Of a DNA stretch of 64,000 bases, positions 36,063-47,966 are shown one piece after another (the stretch's first letter is position 1; each line of letters begins with the position of its first letter). This DNA comes from Pseudeuparius sepicola (Eukaryota; Arthropoda; Insecta; Coleoptera; Anthribidae), in NCBI GenBank assembly GCA_963920635.1, contig OY987302.1:35501278-35565277 (forward strand). Reading direction: 5' to 3'. The notes under the pieces were generated by a model. The model ran no database searches. It saw nothing but the letters and a program-made list of their open reading frames with translations, and was not told the origin of the DNA. The position numbers were made by a program, and so were the translations under genes.

Positions 36063-36344
36063 GTAAGAATTAGTTTTATGTAAACAATTTGGTATAAGGT
36101 GTTCATAGTTATTATTATTCATAACTTCTTTATTTGCTGATCTAGAAGAAAATGTTAAATAAAAAAGTTATAGGTTTCCAATAGGGCTATTTGAATACAT
36201 TAAAAAAAAAACAATTGAACATAGAGTAACACATATAATATACAGTGTTGAGTCTAGACAGTTCCGTATTTTACTAAATATTCGCTGATGTTCAAAAAAT
36301 TTTGTTCAGCGTATAGTACTTGAGGTTACATTTTTTTAAATAGG

Positions 36345-37045
36345 CCTATTCGATAGCCTACTGTTATTAAAAAAAAAAGAAGACCCCCAAATATCACAAC
36401 CATATTAGGTATTTTTAAAGAATAAAATATAGATAGTGCAATCGAATTGGCCATATTTCAAAACCCTTTGTAAAAAAAATTCAATTTCCATAACATGGGT
36501 TTTCTGGAGAACATTGTACCCAGGATATATCCTAGGATTTCACTGCATTCTTTTAGTTTCCCTTGAAAAAATATACTTTATTTTAACATTTTCTTACAGC
36601 TGGAGGCACAAGCCTCCATTCTTAATTAATTCTGCTTTAGTCAGCAAGTTGAAACATATGAAACAAATCAGGCGTACCATGAATGCCACGAAAACAGAAA
36701 CAGTGACATTTACATATTTGACAGTTGCCTAGACCCCCTTAGAATATTTTTTAATAAATGATTTTTTCGTCATTTGTTTTTTTACCTTAGGCAAAACGAA
36801 AAAGTAATACCAAAATTTGTCTTGTGCTTTATGCAAGGTACTCCGGAAAACTCCTTTTTTTTTCGAATTTTGGCTCTATTTGGTATAACTCAGATTATTG
36901 AAATGTTGCACAAAGGGTTTTGAGCTATGGCCAATTCGATCGCACTATCCATTTTATTCTTTAAAAAATACCTAATATGGTTTTGTTATTTTTGGGTGTC
37001 TTCTTTTATTATCAGTACGCCATGGAACAGGCCTATTTCAAAAAA
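36345..37045. repeat. Foldback element
   Basis: Inverted arms: GAAGACCCCCAAATATCACA, TTAGGTATTTTTAAAGAATA and TGCAATCGAATTGGCCAT on the left, with the inverted forms near 36930-37010 on the right. The loop contains only short frames without known motifs. Confidence 0.7.
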
Positions 37046-37329
37046 ATTATAACCGAAAATGCAGAGCTCTTCAAGCTGAAATTTTCTTAAAACACACCGT
37101 ATACTGTATATAACTATAGTTTTTTTTTTAATGAACTCCCTGTATATGTTTCTATTTTTGGAATCTACAACTTTTGCATTTCCAACGATATACAGCGTGT
37201 CCCGCTCTGATGTCCGGAAGAGGGAAAAGTTTTTTATTCGTAAGTTTACGACAAAAAGTCGTTCTTTATAAAAACTCCTGCTTGTTCCAAAACGCCCAAA
37301 ACTGTTAAAATATTTTTGATTTTTTTATA

Positions 37330-37995
37330 CAGGGTGTTCAGTATTTTGAAAAGATTTAAAAAAATCGTTAGTCACCCAAGAGTAGTGTTTTTAATAATAT
37401 CGAAAAATATTATCAAGTATGTCATTTAGAATCCACAGGGGGTTACAAATTTGAGGTTTCACCAATTTATGTTGATTTTTTTAACAAGGCAGGTACCTGA
37501 TTCGTGCGTATAATAAAGGAGTTTAAAATCAGGGGTGGCTGTGGCTATGACAACCAAATCATGTTTACCATTTTTGCAAATATTCCTCTACACGAAGTAC
37601 AAAATGTGTATAGAGAATTTATTAGAAGAGTTGAAATTTGTGCAGAAGTTGGAAGCAATAAATTTAAGTGAAATTTATTCTTGTAAATTTTATAACATTA
37701 TTCCTTGTTTAAGTAAATTTTCCATATTATTAGCAATAAAATGACGTAATAGCATTGAAGAAATTGATTATTGTATAAATTCTTCAAATATCAAATAAAG
37801 CAGAAAAAACAAATGACCTGCCCGCCTTGTTAAAAAAGAATTCAACATATATTGCTGAAATCTCAAATTTGTAAGTTCCTGTGGATTCTAAATGACAACC
37901 TTGATGTTATTTTTCGATATTGTCAAAAACAACAGTCCTTTACTCTTAGTGACTAACAAAATTTCTCAAAATTTTTCGAAATACTGAACACCCTG
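37330..37995 (+). mobile_element. Inner TACAGGGTGTTCAG element, internally deleted mariner
   Basis: 666 bp with inverted ends CAGGGTGTTCAGTATTTTGA and TCGAAATACTGAACACCCTG, TA-flanked. The arms run about 165 bp inward (CATTTAGAATCCACAGG against CCTGTGGATTCTAAATG). The loop keeps a transposase C-terminal remnant at 37582-37671. Confidence 0.85.
37582..37671 (+). pseudogene. Mariner transposase C-terminal remnant
   Basis: Twenty-nine codons ending in a stop read EVQNVYREFIRRVEICAEVG, then SNKFK. This matches the C-terminal pattern of the long-TIR mariners here (RRLRLCVNNNGNHFEHL in the 4154 gene). It identifies the surrounding non-autonomous element as an internal deletion of a mariner. Confidence 0.65.
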
Positions 37996-38131
37996 TATAA
38001 AAAATCAAAAATATTTTAACAGTTTTGGGCGTTTTGGAAGAAGCAGGAGTTTTTATAAAGAGTGACTTTTTGTCATAAACCCACGAATAAAAAACTTTTC
38101 CCTCTTCCGGACATCAGAGCGGGACACGCTG

Positions 38132-38889
38132 TATAGATGTTATATATTTCGTCCAAGTGTTTGGCAGATATTCAATCTTCAGTTTTGCAATTTTGATGCT
38201 CATTCTTTCGAAACTGAAATCTTTGCGGGTTTACTTTATATAGAAGAAAATATCACAAATGATGATGGATATTTGCCCTTAAAATATGGCTGCATTTCCA
38301 CATATTCCAAATTAATGTACAACCTGTTAATTTAATGTTAATTACATTCAATTTAAAACAATAATTACATACAGTGTGTCAGTGTTTGCTTGTTAACACT
38401 GCAGAAATGAAAGCTAAGAGAAGATATCTCAAAGACACTACTATTTCGATTGGGTGATTATTACATAGCTCTATGATTTTCTAAAATGGTCAATTTCAGA
38501 ATACCATATTATTTATTTTTTATTAAAAATCTGACCCCATGGCGTTATTTAGCCTTACTTCAAATTTCATGAAAAAAAATCAATCAGTTTTCTTTTTATA
38601 AAGGTTTCAATACTAGCCAAGCAGTTTATCAACACGAAAATGTTAAGATTTGTCCGATTTAAGAACGTTTGTAACAAAAATTACAGCTGGAAGCACTGTA
38701 AAATAATTGGAAAAATCGAGGTAGCCATGAAAAACAATGAAAGAGTCAGGGTCGGATGCCTCTGGGGCCCTCGAAAAATCAAGAAATAAGAAAAAACACG
38801 CGGTTCTCGGTTCCCGAGAATTTCGTGTCAATTTCGTTCATTCTACAGCCGTCCCATATCTTAGAAGTATAAACTAGGGAGTAGGGAAA
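38132..38889. other. Unassigned DNA
   Basis: No gene or element ends recognised. Confidence 0.4.
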
Positions 38890-39640
38890 TTTTTTAAACG
38901 CCTCTATTTGAGGTTATCCAAAGACCTTTGCGAAAAAGGTTGCCATTGTTCGTGGGACAGGTTGTAAGTTTAGGGAGGCAACTTAATGGCATCAGTTTTT
39001 CCAGCATCGCCCTCTGGCGACTTTGACTGGCCATGTCATGCAAGAGGTTAGATTTACCGTCACTTACGCCTTTGACAGTGTATACCGGGTGTACCCGGCC
39101 GAAGAACTCGCACCTGTTGAATATTTTCAATTTTGAACTGTGAACGATACGGGGGTGGCGATTTTCGAATATACACGCTTGATGAATATCTGCACTTTCA
39201 AAGGGGATACATTAAGAGATCTACCACCTCCTTTGATTTTTAAAATGCCTTGATTCGAGGTTATCCAAAGATCTCTGCGAAAAAGGTGGCCACTGTTCAT
39301 GGGACGGGTTGTAAGTTTAAACAGGCAACCTAACGGTGCCAGTTTTTCCGGCAACACCCTCTGGCGACTTTCACTGGCTATGTCGCGCAAGAGGTTAGAT
39401 TTGCCGTCACTTAACCCCTTTGATGGTGCATACCGGGTGTTGATATGCAAATTTTTTTGCCGGCCAAAGAAGTCGCACCTGTTGACTATTTGCAATTTCG
39501 AACTGTGAACGATACGGGGGTGGCGATTTTTGAATATGCACGCTTCTTGAATATCTGCACTTTCAAAGGGGTTACAGGGAGGATATTAACTCTTCGCTGC
39601 CAACTCTGCAAACGCCTACTGAGTGTCTCTTTCTGGAAGA
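38890..39640 (+). repeat. Tandem repeat of about 350-365 bp
   Basis: Two units and a partial third. Landmarks occur at regular offset: GAGGTTATCC at 38910 and 39257; GAACTGTGAACGATACGGGG at 39135 and 39500; CTGCACTTTCAAAGGGG at 39191 and 39555. Each includes CCCTCTGGCGACTTT and a TACCGGGTG block. An inverted copy is at 30885-31112. Confidence 0.85.
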
Positions 39641-39699
39641 TGCGATGGGAAATTTAGTTGGAAATTTACGATACAACATAACCCTGAAATTCTTTAAGC

Positions 39700-40650
39700 G
39701 GCCGTAACTCCTCTGCCGTTAGAGATATAGGGTTGCCATTTTTTTATTGTAAGCACATAGGGAGAGGAAAAATAGACGACAAAAATTTTTCATGGCTACC
39801 TCGATTTTGACAGAACAAGTTCAACTTTTCTGTCTTTAGAGATAGAAGATCCAGAGTTATTTTGTCGGGTTGCCAGGGTAAAATAATTGCGAAATGTGAA
39901 GAAAAAATTCCACGGCCTACTCGATTTTGCCAGAAAATCCAACTTTTATAATCATCAAGCTAGAAAGATGGGACAAAGTGCGTTAGGTGCAGGAGGTAAA
40001 ATGACGCTGCGTTAATTTTTTTCCATAGCCCTACCTGATCCTTCGGAGGTGAATAACTTTGTCATTAGTAGAGATAGAGAGTTCCGTTTTTTTTATCGAC
40101 CCAAAATGTCAAGGAGAATCGAAAAAAAAAATCCACGGCACACTCAGTTTTCCCAGAACAGATACCACTTTTTTGTTTGGTGAGATAAAAATTTTGTTTC
40201 TGCGGAGATTGAATGGATGGGGAAAGGAGGGAAAACGACACAGACAAAAAATTTCTCGCCTACTTTTTTTTAGAGAAAACAACAAGAACTTTTTTATTTT
40301 CAGAGATACAAAAAAATCAGAAAAGTGCAATCTCACTCTCTCGAAACACCCTGTATATTTTACCTAAAAAAAAATTCCCTCTGCCTACTGGATTTTCGAA
40401 AAAACGCGCGCGACTTTTTCATTTTTGGAGATAGAAAAAAGGAAAAGAGCACACTCACTTTCTCGAAACATCCTGTATATTTGATTTGAAAAAATGTTTT
40501 GTCCACCTACTGGATTTTCTAGAAAACCCGTGCGACTTTTTCGTTTCCAAAGATGTAGGCTTGGTTCCTTCATGGATGCAAAGAGCATGCGAAAGTGAAG
40601 AAACCCCCTCTCCCTGTTGACGTTTGAGCAAGTTTCAAAAATCATCCAAT
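39700..40650 (+). repeat. Degenerate repeat block, units of about 115-120 bp
   Basis: Recurring unit: GCCTACTGGATTTTC, GAAAAC, GYGCGACTTTTTCATTT, GGAGATAGAAAAA, CACTCACTTTCTCGAAACA, CCTGTATATTT. Alternating units carry GGTGAGATAAAAATTTTGTT and GGAAAGGAGGGAAAACGAC. Related blocks lie at 42880-43320, 44870-45540 and 50680-50990. Short frames in the block are repeat by-products. Confidence 0.75.
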
Positions 40651-40652
40651 AT

Positions 40653-41648
40653 GACGGAGGCACGCCATTTTGGATAATGTTTTAAATGGATAGGGGGTCG
40701 TGAGATCCATCATTTTAAAGGTCTTTTAGTCCTCTATGTAATGCACTGACTGTTTTTAATTTAGCAAAATGGGACCAAGGAAAAAATAAGTAATTAAATT
40801 TGACAAATTGTACAACGTAAACTTAAAAAAAAAACTACAACATTGATTCAAAATAGGGTTTCCAATTTTCGGGACCGGGATCCCGTTTTGAGATCCCGGG
40901 ATGAAAATCCAAATCCCGGGATCCCGTTTTGGATCTTGGGATCCAAAACCCAAATCTCGGGATCCCGAGATCAATCCTAATAATATTTTTATTAAAATGC
41001 GTAATATCAGCAATAGCAAATAAAAATGCAGACATACGGAACAAATTTATTAAAAAAACACATAAATAAAAACATTTTTATATATTTACCTACATAATAT
41101 TGTATTAGGTAGGTATAGGTAAGTGAAATGAAAAAGTGAATCCCCGGTTGTATCATAATAAATACGTAAGTAACTTGGGTAAAACTAAATAAAACGCAGA
41201 TAAAGTAAAAAAAAATGCATTTTACACAAAAACCGTCGAGAATAGAAAGTTCGATCATTTAAAAAAAAGAGGGATTTTCGGGACCGCTAGATCTCAACTC
41301 GGGATTTTCGAGATCCCGGGATACCTCCACCTCCTTTGACAAAAATAAATCCGATTTTCAAACTCTTGGTGCACACTAAATAAAGTTTCTGGCGTAATCC
41401 AGGAATTCTCTCAATTTCAATTCTCAACTTTATTTAACGTGCGCCAAGAGTTTGAAAATTGGTTTTATTTTTGTCAGGGGGCAGATGTTTTTTTTATTAA
41501 AGTTTACGTTGTACAATTCGTCGAATTTAATTACTTATTATTTCTTCCTCGGTCAGGTTAAATTAAAAAGCAGTCAGTGTAATGTTCAGAGGACTAAAAG
41601 ATCTTTTTAAAATTTAAAAAAATATGACCAAAATGGCATCCCTCCGCC
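40653..41648. repeat. Foldback with a GGGATCCCG-rich insert
   Basis: Outer arms pair GACGGAGG, GTCTTTTAGTCCTCT, AAGTAATTAAATTTGAC and TTGTACAACGTAAACTT on the left with inverted copies at about 41490-41648. A second inverted pair, GATTTTCAAACTCTTGG and CCAAGAGTTTGAAAATTGG, is at 41355 and 41440. Positions about 40870-40975 and 41270-41320 are packed with GGGATCCCG-type palindromes. Confidence 0.75.
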
Positions 41649-42148
41649 ATCCATAGCTCCATTGCTCTCAGCCAAATTTAAAAAATGTAAAATTCGCTCA
41701 AAAGTTAAGAGGGGGGGTTATTTTATAATAGGACTGTATAAGACTTTTACACTATCAAACGTCAAAAATAAGGAAGTCCAACCAAAACAGCTGATTGAGT
41801 CCACAATGGCATCTGGAGGTGAAATGAAGCTTGGTTGGTAAAGTGGTTTGTGTTAATTTTGCAAAGATTCGATTTATTTTAGAACATTTTGTCGAAAACA
41901 TTGTAGTTTTGGTTTACTTTCATGATTAGTTTATAAATTCACAAGCTCAAAATCTCAAAGCAGTGACCAGCTATAAATAAAAATTAAATGTTTTGAAATG
42001 GTAGACTCTTTTGCACTGAGTGACTCAATATTCAGTTAAATGCTGCAAATTTTCCTCCATTATCAAATATGGACACTATTACCTATTTAGTGGTTCCAAT
42101 CAGCTGTTATACGAAGCAACAAAAAACCTTCAAAAACATAAAATTCGT

Positions 42149-42650
42149 TTTAGCCCTATCATACAAACTTTATTTACTCCTTTTTGAAGCTAATATGAAG
42201 ATTAGAGTTAAAACTCAATGTACAGCACGTGCGTGGTGATTCAACATTTTGACCCATAAAATGGCTTTTTTCGATCTGTAGCGAGTAACACGCACAATTT
42301 CAAACTTTTGGTCAATACAAATTTTAATCTAAGTAATTACTCACATTTTGAGACAAAAATTATTTAAAAATATTTATCACAATGGTCGTTATTAGCATTT
42401 GCGCAAAAAGCCTAATAACTGCCATTGTGATACATATTTTTAAATAATTTTTGTCTCAAAATGTGAGTAAATACTTGGATTAAAATTTGTATTGACCAAA
42501 AGTTTTAAATTATGCGTGTTACTCGCTACAGATAGAAAAAATCCATTTTATAGGTCAAAATGTTGAATCACCACATACGTGCTCTACATTGAGTCTTAAA
42601 TGAATCTGTTTGCGCCACAAAGAAATTTTCCACAATATTGTTCACCTACA
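42149..42650 (+). repeat. Copy of the TTTTAGCCCT repeat, split by a MITE
   Basis: TTTTAGCCCTATCATACAAA through GAGTTAAA (42149-42212) and TGAATCTGTTTGCGCCACAA (from 42601) match the uninterrupted repeat at 53468-53600. The sequence between them is the insertion at 42212-42595. Confidence 0.85.
42212..42595. mobile_element. 384-bp palindromic MITE, TTAA target duplication
   Basis: Almost the entire element folds on itself: CTCAATGTACAGCACGTGCG outer left against the CATACGTGCTCTACATTGAG side. Other paired blocks include TTACTCACATTTTGAGACAA. Flanking TTAA occurs at 42208-42211 and 42596-42599. The unoccupied paralogue at 53.5 kb (GGAGTTAAATGGATC) has a single TTAA, confirming the duplication. 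TTAA is the piggyBac target, though the tips are not typical piggyBac CCC. Confidence 0.88.
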
Positions 42651-42879
42651 TGAAGAAGGAAATATTTAGTGAAGAAACCCAATTAGTGTGCAAGTTGTCT
42701 TCCTATTTTGAAAGTTTTCCTATAAGCAGTGAAAAATGATCTATTTAAAAATAAAACAAGATGTGTAGAAATTGATTCACCTGTAAATAAAATATTTTGT
42801 ACATTTGTGAGAAAACTTTAATTTACTTTTTGTTATGAAACTTGCACTTTTTATAGCAATTATCCATTTATGCCGTCTG

Positions 42880-43320
42880 ATAAAAAAAATTCATGTATAA
42901 TTCACAGTTTTTCCAGAAGAGATGCAACTTTTTTGGTTGGCGAGATAATAATTTCGTTTCTGCTGCGATGAAATGAATATGGAAAAGGAAAGAAAACGAC
43001 ACGAAAGAAACTTTCCCTGCCAGCTTGGTTTTCAAGAAAATACGTGCAACTTTTTCATTTTTGGAGATAGAAAAAAACTGGAAATAGCACCTTAACTTTC
43101 TCGAAACACCTGTATACCTGAAAAAAAATTATCGCCCAACTACTGGATTTTTGGAGAAATCGCGTGTGACTTTTTGGTTCACATAGATAGAGACTTGGTT
43201 CCTTCGGTGATGCAGATAGTAGGTAGGCGAAAGTGAAAAAAGTCACTTGAAACAAATTTTTCCCGGCCTACTTGATTTTCAAGAAAAATGTTAAACAGAT
43301 TCCTGGGACTTACTGGTTTT
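42880..43320 (+). repeat. Degenerate repeat block, as at 39.7 kb
   Basis: Contains GGTTGGCGAGATAATAATTT, AAGGAAAGAAAACGAC, CAACTTTTTCATTTTTGGAG, CTTTCTCGAAACACC and CTACTGGATTTTTGGAG in the same order as 39700-40650. Confidence 0.75.
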
Positions 43321-43329
43321 TTTTTAAGC

Positions 43330-43690
43330 GGAATTTTTTCAGAGCCCTGCCGTATCTAAGACTTTTGCACTTTCAAATGTTAAAAATGTTGGCTAATTTA
43401 TTTTCGGGTTAGGTTCGTTAGGTTCTACCTGCCAAGGGAATGATCCAGAGGTTAGAATTAAACATCACACTGCCACTTGAGAATGCGTACCTGGCATGGA
43501 TATGATATCTTGAAACTACATAGAAGATGGGGGAGGTTAGAATTCTCCGTTATGTTACTGCGAAATAGAAAAAGCCATTGAGGTTATTGAGAACCTTCAA
43601 ACTGTGGATGCGTACCAAATGGCTCTTTCTGGAAAATGTGATAGATGAAAAAACTTGGCATATCGATATACAGTGTAACCAACTTCAACT
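43330..43690 (+). repeat. Dispersed repeat paired with 50100-50680
   Basis: Shares AAGACTTTTGCACTTTCAA, TTTTCGGGTTAGGTTC, GGGAGGTTAGAATTC, CATTGAGGTTATTGAGAACC and CCTTCAAACTGTGGATGCGT with 50100-50680. In both places it adjoins a block of the 115-bp repeat, so the two form one larger composite unit. Confidence 0.7.
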
Positions 43691-43795
43691 CTGAAAACGC
43701 CCATAAAATTTGTATTGTCATCCAATTTTGATCTTTTTTAAATGATATTGCATCAAAACTACTTTAGGACAAAACTTCACATTCTGTTTCAAAAA

Positions 43796-44391
43796 ACCTA
43801 CCAAAATTGGAGAAATGGTAGATAATAGGCATATTTTTATACAAATTCTGACTATGCCATTGGATTGGGCATCGCTTAAAACGGTTTGTATAAAATTTTG
43901 TTAAAAAATATTAAAAGATCCTAGAAACAAATGAAATCATCATTTAACTACTTAGTTTACCAGCCTACTCACTTAAATGAAATTTCATGTGGATTAAAAA
44001 CAATTGAAAAAAAGTAACTTCCTTTATTACAAATATTATAGGTAACTAAATGCAAGAAGCCTTCTACTTCCACCATTTATTTCAATACATTTTTCATACC
44101 TCATAATGTCTTCTTTGGGATTTTTGTATTTAGGTATTACTATTATTTTTAATAAGGTAAGTTACAGTTTTATTTGATTCAAATCCAAATGCAACTTGAT
44201 TTAAACGAGTAGGCAGGTAAAATAGGTAGTAAAATCGCGATTTCATTGGTTTCTGGAATTTCTATCGTTTGATATTTTTTAACAAAATTTGGTACATACC
44301 CGTTTTACGGGATGCCCAATCCAATGGCGTGGTTAGATTTTTTTTTATAAAAATATGCCTAATACCATTTCTTCAATTTAACCTTTAAACT
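43796..44391. repeat. Foldback element of about 600 bp
   Basis: Inverted arms 43796-43995 and 44150-44391: AAATTGGAGAAATGGTA against TACCATTTCTTCAATTT at the ends, GCCATTGGATTGGGCATC against GATGCCCAATCCAATGGC inside, and CCAGCCTACTC against GAGTAGGCAGG. No coding sequence. Confidence 0.8.
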
Positions 44392-44869
44392 TATAATGTG
44401 TGCCGGGTGGCTCTTCTGGAAAATGTCAAACTGAGAATGGGCTAATACACTAAAAAAATTCTTGATTCTTCACTTAGATTTTAGAAAAAGCCTCTTGATA
44501 TATAGGAAATGACAGTTATTTTCTCGATTTTTTGGGCTCTAATTAAGCCAAAAATGAAAATAGAAATTTCCTTACTGATGACGTCACTGTTCCGGTCCAT
44601 ACGAGGGCATTTCCGAGAATGCATAGAATAATTATTATGTAATTTCTACTTCCAGGAAACAATTAAAACGTATCATTATAAAGAATAATCTGTGGATACT
44701 TTAAATACCTCAATAAAACCTATTAAAATAATAACATAATCCTCATCAAAATTAAATTTTTCACTTTTTTAAATTATACTTTGGGCGCTACCCTGATAGA
44801 TTCTGAGTTTTAATGTTTTTTTTTCAGGTAAATCGCGGTCGACAAAAAAAGTAAATAAAACTGCAGTTT
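44392..44869. other. Unassigned DNA
   Basis: No gene or repeat family recognised. Confidence 0.35.
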
Positions 44870-45540
44870 TCTCACCCCCAGACAATCGGATTTTTTGAGC
44901 TGCCGTAACTTTCTTGCTATTCGAGATACAGGGTTGCCCCTTGTTTTGATTGTAAGCCGATTGGGAGAGTAAAACATGGACCAGAAATTTGTTGCATGGC
45001 ACCATCCATTTTCCTTGAAACAGGTGCAACTTTTTGGTTTTGCGAGATAAAAATTTCGTTCTTGTGGCGATCCAATTGCTAAGGAAAAGGAAAGAAAACC
45101 CACTGAAAAACAATTTCCCTCGCCTACTTGGAGAAAATTAGCGCATCTTTTTCATTTTCTGGGATAAAAAAACAGTAAAGTGCGCGCTTACTTTCTCGAT
45201 GCCCTACATGTACTTTACTCGAAACAAATTTTCCTCAGCCTACTGGATTTTCAAGAAAACGCTTGTGACTTTTTCATTTCCAAAGATAGAAAAAATCGGA
45301 AAGTGCACACTCACTTTTTTAAAACACTCTGTATATTTTATCCGAAATGATTTTTTCTTTGCCTACTGGACTTTCGAGAAAACGCGTGCCACTTTGTTGT
45401 TTTCAAAGATAGAAATTTGGTACCTTCGGTGATGTAAAGAGAACGCGAAGGTTAAAAAAATTACTTGCAAATATTTCTTCCGAAAATAAACTCATGGGAC
45501 TTAGCCATTTTTAGACGGAGTTTTTTTTTCAGAACCCTCA
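44870..45540 (+). repeat. Degenerate repeat block, as at 39.7 kb
   Basis: Several units: GCCTACTGGATTTTCAAGAA, CTTGTGACTTTTTCATTTCC, AAAGATAGAAAAAATCGG, then GCCTACTGGACTTTCGAG and a GGTACCTTCGGTGATG block. The order matches the 39.7- and 42.9-kb blocks. Confidence 0.75.
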
Positions 45541-46265
45541 GGTATACAGGGTGAGTCATTAGAATGGGAAAGCTCAAGTGCTCTTATACTGTTCAACATA
45601 TCGAAATGCAACAAGTTCCGTTAAATTTAGTACCCTAAAGAGCATCTTTTAAAATTATTTTGGACTATAACATTTTCTACATATTTAAATTCGTTTTATA
45701 GGCTTTATAACGCCGTTTTGTTTTTGAAGTTTGGTCTAGCCAATCAAAAGTTATAGAAATTTTTGGAAAAAAATTAGTTTGCAGGTAGCTATTGAAAATG
45801 TTGCTGAAGACTTATTTTTTGTTTAATTGCACTGAGATTTGGTATGTTTGTAGAGAATACTTTTCCGTATCTTTTGCTACTAAAAACGTCTCTTTATTTC
45901 ATTCCGTTAATTTTTAGTGGCGATTCAAAATTTTCGAATTTCTAACGACCATAACTTTTTTTTCAAATGCATTGCCCTATTTTTTATCACTTTATCGTAT
46001 TCAGGAGATAACTTTGCACCTTTTTTATTAAGTAAGTCCTATTCCAAAAATGGCCGGTTTCGGAGACACAATGCATTTTGCAATTTAGGAGACTTGCTAT
46101 CTCAGTGTGCCATGGAAGTTAAAAACAAGTTCCCCACTGAGAAGTGACAGGTAACTGTCAGTATTATATCAGTGAAAAATTTAATTCTTAGGAACTAAAC
46201 ATAAAACACTACGAAACATAACATAAGATATTTCAAAACAAAGAATTTATTTATCCCAAAAGTCA

Positions 46266-47247
46266 TCATAAAACATGTTCAAATTGACGACCATCTCTCG
46301 CTCTTCTTGAAAAAGAGAAGCTAAAAGCTTCAAGTGTTTCCTGATCGATGCTATCAAAGGCCTCAACAATCCTTTCTTGCATATTGTCCCTGGTTGTTAC
46401 CTCTGTTTGATAAACCTTATCGTGCACATAACCCCAGACAAAAAAATCGGGTGCGGATAAATCTGGCGACCTAGCAGGCCAAGAAACAGGACCGCCTCGA
46501 CCAATCCACCTTCCTCCAAACTCGTTATTTAAATGATTTTGTACGATTCGACTACTATGAGGAGGGGCACCATCGTAGTGAAACCACATTTTTCGAATTA
46601 CATCCAGAGGTAAACCGTCTAGATATTGTTGAAATACAGTTTGTAAAAAAATTAAATAGGATTCCCCAGTCAATGTACCATCAAAGAAATGAGGACCGAG
46701 AACCCTAGACCCTACTACACCACCCCAAACATTAAGCGTCCAACGATGTTGATGGTCAAGTGCTTTTATAAAATGAGGATTTACATTATTATAATAATGA
46801 TAATTATGAGTATTTACTTTGCCATCTTTTCTAAAAGTACATTCATCGGTAAATAAAATAAAATAAAAAAAAATCGGTTGTAGTCGAGCCATATGGCGTG
46901 CCCATAAACAAAAGTTTTGTCTTGCTAGAAAATCGTTTTCGTTAAGACCATGTATGAATTGGACATGATAGGGATGAAATTTCTGCACACGTAGAATTCT
47001 AGAAACAGAAGTTTGCGATAAAGTATTGGTTTCCCCCTTCAGTCGCAGGTTTTCTTCGCTTGTGCTTTTGATGGCATATACTCCCTGTTTCTTCAAATTT
47101 TAATTGGACTTTTCGGAAGTCCCGTGCTCTGGGTTGTCTTCTGCCTGGGTATCTTTGGGCATAAATTCTTGATGCTAACAAGGGATATCTTTCACTCTCC
47201 CCTAACACATAAATCATATCGACGATTTCATCTTTTGTAAAATTCAT
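46266..47247 (-). pseudogene. Mariner-type transposase, DD41D spacing, N-terminal damage
   Basis: The start, MNFTKDEIVDMIYVLGESER, is at 47247. The N-terminal domain reaches FEETGSICHQKHKRRKPATE, then a frame change and apparent deletion near 47050-47090 removes much of the second helix-turn-helix. The 46266-47096 frame continues SVSRILRVQKFHPYHVQF. Catalytic blocks: FTDECTFRKDG (first Asp), WFHYDGAPPHSSR (second Asp) and ARSPDLSAPDFFVWGYV (third Asp); I count 41 residues between the second and third. The C-terminus is RRARDGRQFEHVL. The catalytic domain is open throughout, so inactivation rests on the N-terminal lesion. It resembles the 4154 gene in layout, but its sequence and TIRs differ, so it is a separate family. 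Confidence 0.88.
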
Positions 47248-47966
47248 TGTTTTTATGTTTTAATAAGGACTAAACAACGCAACTAAACAATAACGCATCT
47301 GAGAATTACGTGTCACCTGTCACATCTCGGTGGGTTTTTAACTTCCATAGCACACTGAGATAGTAAGTATCCTAAATTTTGTGCAAAATGCGTTGTGTCT
47401 CCGAAAATGTTTATTATCTTCATAACCGGTCATTTTTGGAATAGGACTTACTTAATAAAAAAGGTGCAAAATGATCTCTTGAATACGATAAAGTGATAAA
47501 AAATAGGGCAATGCATTTGAAAAAAAAAAGTTGAGGTCATTAGAAATTCGAACATTTTGAATCGCCACTAAAAAATAAAGGAATGAAACAAAGAGACGTT
47601 TTTAGTAGCAAAAGATAGGGAAAAGTGTTCTCTACAAATGCACCAAATCTCAGTGCAATTAAACAAAAAATAACTCTTCAGTAACATTTTCAATAGCTAC
47701 CTGCAAACTCATTTTTTCCATAAAAATTTCCATAACTTTTGATTGGCTAGACCAAATTTCAAAAACAAAACGGCGTTATAAAGCCTATAAAACTGCGAAT
47801 TTAAATATGTAAAAAAATTATAGGGTGCCATTTAAAAAAGTTAAGTTGAGTACGGTCCTGCAAAAACGAGACGACCTGTTTAGTCAAAAATAATTTTAAA
47901 ATATACTCTTTAGGGTACTAAATTTAACGGAACTTGTTGCATTTTGATATGTTGAACGGTATAAGA

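Larger units (their letters stand above)
37193..38131. mobile_element. TACAGCGTGTCCC foldback enclosing a second element
   Basis: Ends CAGCGTGTCCCGCTCTGATG and the inverted CATCAGAGCGGGACACGCTG are TA-flanked. The arms are about 135 bp (37193-37329 and 37996-38131). Directly inside both arms lie the ends of another TACAGGGTG element, giving a precisely nested pair. Confidence 0.85.

Noticed and set aside
36599..36732. Second exon following 35987-36062, after an acceptor-like ACATTTTCTTACAG
   Set aside because: It lies in the loop of the foldback at 36345-37045, and joining it in frame meets a stop within ten codons.
40059..40434. Lys/Phe-rich open frames as proteins
   Set aside because: They fall in the degenerate 115-bp repeat block and exist on both strands, as expected from repeat composition.
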